Origin: Lophius americanus
Lineage: Eukaryota > Chordata > Actinopteri > Lophiiformes > Lophiidae
DNA: 64,000 nt
Assembly: GCA_037951165.1 (NCBI GenBank)
Contig: JBBDHG010000112.1
Span: forward strand, 1,054,501 to 1,118,500
Reading direction: 5' to 3'
This document shows, one piece after another, positions 60,000 to 64,000 of the stretch. Below the pieces are notes generated by a model, which saw only the letters and a list, made by a program, of their open reading frames with translations, was not told the origin of the DNA and made no database searches. Position numbers and translations under genes: made by a program. The first letter of the stretch is position 1; every line of letters starts with the position of its first letter.

Positions 60000-61970
60000 A
60001 AAACGGTTTTAGTTGGAGGTTAAAACCAATGTGTGTTAAAGAATGTGTTAACATTTTTGAGCTATAACCAAGCTAGCTGTCTGATCACAAATCTCATACT
60101 CTTCGCTTCATGCGTGAATCCCTCTAAATGTTGTTGTTTTCAGTCTTAATTATGAGTTGCTGCAGGAAGCAGTGGAAGGATTGTTAGTGTAGCTTCTTAG
60201 ACTGTATTCAACCAAATATGTCTTTACCAGTTTAAGGGGTAAATTTGGTAGAAGAAAGCCACACGGGATGGAAATGTAGATTTGGCAGAACTGTGATGCA
60301 GGCGTAGCTGCTCTTGTCTTCTGTAGATCTGGTTTGCGGGTCGGTAGTGTTGGTAAGGCCGGGCCCTGCAGCTGCTGCCATGTGGCTGCAAGTCAAGCAG
60401 GGAACCTGAGCCCCGGCTGCCTTCCTTTCAGGCAGAGGCTTACCACACAAAGACGCTGTACTGCGCTCCACTCACTAACGTGGGAAGTTGAAAGGGAACA
60501 TCAGATGTTTTTTGTATTATTCACAAAGTGTTTGAGTGTATCATGCTAGGTGTGTGTTTGTGAGTTTGTGACTGTCTGCCTTTCTGTCTTGCACTATATC
60601 TTTGGCATGTCCAGCCTGCACTTGATTACCTGCCCCTGTTTCATAGTCCTCCGTCTGTTCCCAAATGTTTCAGTTATGTCAGGAATGCTGCTTCCCCCAA
60701 CATGCTTTTTATTTGTTTTGAGCACCACCTGGTTTAGCTGTTTTGTAAGGTGTGGTCACAGTTTTAAACTTTTTTTGTTTTGTGTGTAACCAGCTGTTTT
60801 CCACACAGCGAACATGTTGTCTGTAATTATTCATATAAATAAGCAGAAACATTAAATGTATCCGTGTTATTGTGGGTATTTGTTTAAATTATTGCAAGTA
60901 CAGTTTGGCATCAGTGATCCGGGTTCTAAAATTCTTTCATTCCACCTTAACTTCTAAAGTGAAATCGCATGTAGCTAAAGAAACATTTGTGGCAGAGTAA
61001 AGGAGAATGAAGGGGCTGAGGAAGGAATGAGGAACTGTGAAGTAAGGAAAAACCTCAGATACTAAACAATGACCGTATTATCAGCTTCACATATGGACGG
61101 AGGGTTTTAAATTCCTGGCCTTTGTTCGAGTTTTTTAGTATGGAGACATAATGGGTAGTTAAAAAATATAGTATGTGTGAGCAGTCTTAAGCATTGGAAT
61201 ATATGGTTTCAAAATCTAACTCCTCATTCTGTTTTTCTATGAGGTTGAAAGGTTCAGTTAAAACTATGTTGGAGCCTCAGTTATCTTACCCTATATTAAC
61301 TTCACATACAAGATGTACAGTCAAAATGATTCACTGGCAGACCACATATGTTTGTACACAATGGGTATTTTGTTTGGGTTGGCGATTGTGGAATTGAGGG
61401 ATCAGTTTCTCTCAGGTAGACTTTCTCTCCAAGATTTTAAACAAGGATAGTGGTGTTTTTTCTGCCCCTCTTTTCTTTTCCCTCTTACCAGACTTGAATC
61501 AAGGGTCATATACTTTGTCCCTTTGTCTCCCTCTTTTTGTATCCATACCTCCACCTCCTTCCACCCCTTCCTTTCTCACTCTTTCTCCAGAGCCAGAAAA
61601 CGGAGAGAAGGAGGTGAGCCAAACTCACCAGTGTGTTTTGATTGAGGCTTCTCTTTTCTCTTGGCCAGCCATCCGAAAGTGCGTGGCTGGTGTGTTGCTC
61701 TTTTCTACACTGCTCCAATCTGCTCTAGCCCGGCACGTTGCCACCACCTTAGTTGGACCCAGTTTTGTGTATTAATAGGCTCCTTTTGCCATGCTTCTCA
61801 AGGAGGATGCTGAAGCACTTAAGTGCTCAAACCCCACATAATTCTCTGTTTCACTTTTCAAAATGCCCTCTCATCTTTATCTGATCCCCTCAAATGGTAA
61901 AATAAAGATCAGTCACAGTGCACATGTTTAACCTGCTCGATTGTGGAATAATCCGGTCATTCCCTCTCCC
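60000..61970 (+). other. Intron sequence, no exon recognised
   Basis: Only short chance frames. No RNA gene or clear repeat recognised. Confidence 0.5.
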
Positions 61971-61975
61971 ACTAG

Positions 61976-62063
61976 GTGGGTTTACATGGACAGCCTAACT
62001 CTGATTAGGATTGATTGGAAAAGACACCTAATTGGAAAGAGAATGCTGCATGTAAACACCACC
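61976..62063. repeat. MITE-like inverted repeat
   Basis: 'ggtgggtttacatgg' at the left and 'catgtaaacaccacc' at the right are imperfect inverted ends, with 'tctgattaggattgattgg' between. Resembles small non-autonomous DNA elements in fish. No target duplication confirmed. Confidence 0.35.
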
Positions 62064-62303
62064 TTTCCAAAAGAAAGTCCCTTTCCAAATTAAATTTAAA
62101 TATGCCGACTTAAAACAGAACTGGTCTACATCTGAGAGTTATTTACCCATTGCAACTTTGAAAGAGCTTAAAATAGTTGGACGTTTAGATGGACAAAAAG
62201 TCACTTCCGCTCATGCCTTCTTTGTCGTATTCTTCTTCTGGGCGCTTATTATATAAATATTTCCTATGTATTTTAATGTAATAGCTCGCTGAGCATACTT
62301 CCA

Positions 62304-62349
62304 CCCCCCCCACACACACACACACACATACACACACACACACACACAT
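62304..62349. repeat. CA microsatellite
   Basis: About 22 CA units with one TA interruption, preceded by a C run. Confidence 0.95.
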
Positions 62350-64000
62350 TTGTTCCTGGCTCACATACTGTTTTTCTCGTCCACATCTCTCTTTGTTTTG
62401 GGGGCACAAGTTGGTACTTGTTCATCAAAATGCCTCTGATGCAATGTCTAAGCATCATTTTTCACCGTAGAAGCCACAGCTTGGCAGTGGGTGCTCGCGG
62501 AGCTGGCTTTGCTACTCAAGACTTTCCACAGCTATACTAACAAACAAATGCATTTTTCCGCTGGCAGTCCTCTTGGCAACGTGGCGCCATATTCTCTCTC
62601 CGGGGGTTTGTTCAGCAACTAAGCCGTTGACAAATCTTTAATCAGCCGAACATCTCCTCTGGATAAGCGTTTGTCTAAGAAATCAGAGAGAGGAGGCATC
62701 TCACTGTCCACTGTCTTTGCTGCCACCTGGCTTCATGCTACGCAGGTCTTGTTCCACGCTAAGCTTAAATGCACTGCCCACTATAACAGTGAAAGACAGG
62801 ACAGGTTGGTCCCTGAGATACAGAGAGCTTCTTCCTGCCAGCCAGCACTGCCCTGCCACCTACTTAGTTGATGTATCCTAAATTACCTGTAGGGAGCAAA
62901 ACTCTAAATAATAAGAAAATCATCTTTCTGAAATTGTAACCACAGTTGTGGGGGCTCACTGAATCCCAGAGATGGCACTTTCTGACAAAGATATTACATT
63001 ACATTTCTTCGGTGTAATAAGGGTAATTTTATTCTGTGAATTAATTTTACTACATTATTTTCAAGGAACGGGACTAGAATGAGAAGGGGCTAAAATTGTC
63101 ATTGTTTCTGCAGGTAAACATATATCTCTAGAATATTACGGAATGAGGACCATTTGGTTAAATATTAGCTTTTTATGGCCACCCAGTAACAATAATGATA
63201 TATTTATGTTCCAATGACAACTTTTACTTTTAACTGACTGGAGCAGAATCAAATTCTTGTTCCATATTGAATGGAATAAAATTTAAAAACATTCCAAAAA
63301 ATTTACATATTTTGTAGATTAGAATTTATATATGAAAATCCATACTGCATAAAATGAAGTAATCAGTAGATTAGTACAGGTCATTAGCTCACTTGGTTTT
63401 AAAACATTTTTGTGTGACACTACCTCGTAACCAAGCAGCAAATGAGGGATGCCGTTACAGACCATCTAACATTTAAAAAAGGAATTGTTAATTTTTCATT
63501 CTACTTGATTATAGTCTTAAAGTTATTTACCTCGCTCCATTTCTGAGCTGATGATCCCTCTGTTTCTGTTTTTCTGACACCTTTGTGTACGCCCCTCCTC
63601 CACTGCCTCTTCCTCAACCTCCTCTTCTTTTCATTCCTGCTGCCAAATTAAGTGTCAAACAGACAGGGAAGGCGGGTGGATGGCCCACATATTCTTATAG
63701 AAGGCCTACCGTATGGTACAGTACGTTCCAGTCTGTTCTCTGTTATTCCTTTCTCCCCTCTGCTCTGATACACCCTCCTGCCTGGGCTTATTAGCGTCTG
63801 ATTGGGTAGAGCTCCTGCACAGCTAGTAAGATCACCAAGCTGTCTGCTAATGGGTGGTCCTCAGTGGTATGGTGGTCTACAGTGGGTTCATGGTCATTGT
63901 CCAACAAACCCGCATCAATAAAATAATCTACCCGTACTTTTTTATGTGGTGTATGTTTATTTAAAACAATACATGAATTAAAAAATTAGTACAAAACAAA
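62350..64000 (+). other. Intron sequence to window end, no exon recognised
   Basis: No splice-consistent coding exon found. If the upstream gene is insr, its exon 2 must lie beyond the window. Confidence 0.5.

Overview
This is vertebrate nuclear DNA, almost certainly from a ray-finned (teleost) fish. Genes are split into many short exons with GT-AG introns, the encoded proteins are vertebrate-type, and the interspersed repeats are of kinds common in fish (LINE fragments, a Tf1/sushi-like LTR, CA and TA microsatellites). It is not microbial: there are no operons, and nearly all open frames outside the exons listed here are chance frames.

Layout. (1) 1-20,103, plus strand: the 3' part of an unconventional class IX myosin gene, myo9b. 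I could place 38 consecutive coding exons with fully consistent splice phases, giving about 1,943 residues: the second half of the motor with the class IX loop 2 insertion, four IQ motifs, a very charged helix, a C1 zinc finger, a RhoGAP domain and a C-terminal tail. The 5' exons lie upstream of the window. (2) 20,104-23,602: 3' UTR and spacer, with old repeats ending in an internally deleted LINE that stops about 80 bp before the next start codon. (3) 23,603-27,717, plus strand: a complete 8-exon use1 gene (257 aa), the ER Qc-SNARE. MYO9B next to USE1 is the arrangement on human 19p13.11, which supports the myo9b assignment. (4) About 28,456-47,000: a gene-poor interval with repeats, a 148-bp pure TA tract and an unusual palindromic LTR structure at 41,889-42,372. 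(5) About 47,040-48,509, plus strand: a CpG-rich promoter/leader and the first coding exon of a secreted or membrane protein. Exon length, the Gly-Glu ending and intron phase resemble exon 1 of the insulin receptor/IGF1R family. (6) 48,510-64,000: apparently the long first intron of that gene, with an antisense LINE reverse-transcriptase remnant and other repeats.

How the genes relate. Myo9b is an actin motor that carries a Rho-inactivating GAP domain. Use1 acts in Golgi-to-ER retrograde fusion. The third gene is probably a receptor. They are neighbours by conserved synteny, not a pathway.

The most unusual object is the 484-bp LTR palindrome at 41,889-42,372. It looks like plus-strand strong-stop DNA of a self-priming LTR retrotransposon that folded back on its own primer-binding site, copied U3, and was integrated by two U3 ends with a 5-bp target duplication.
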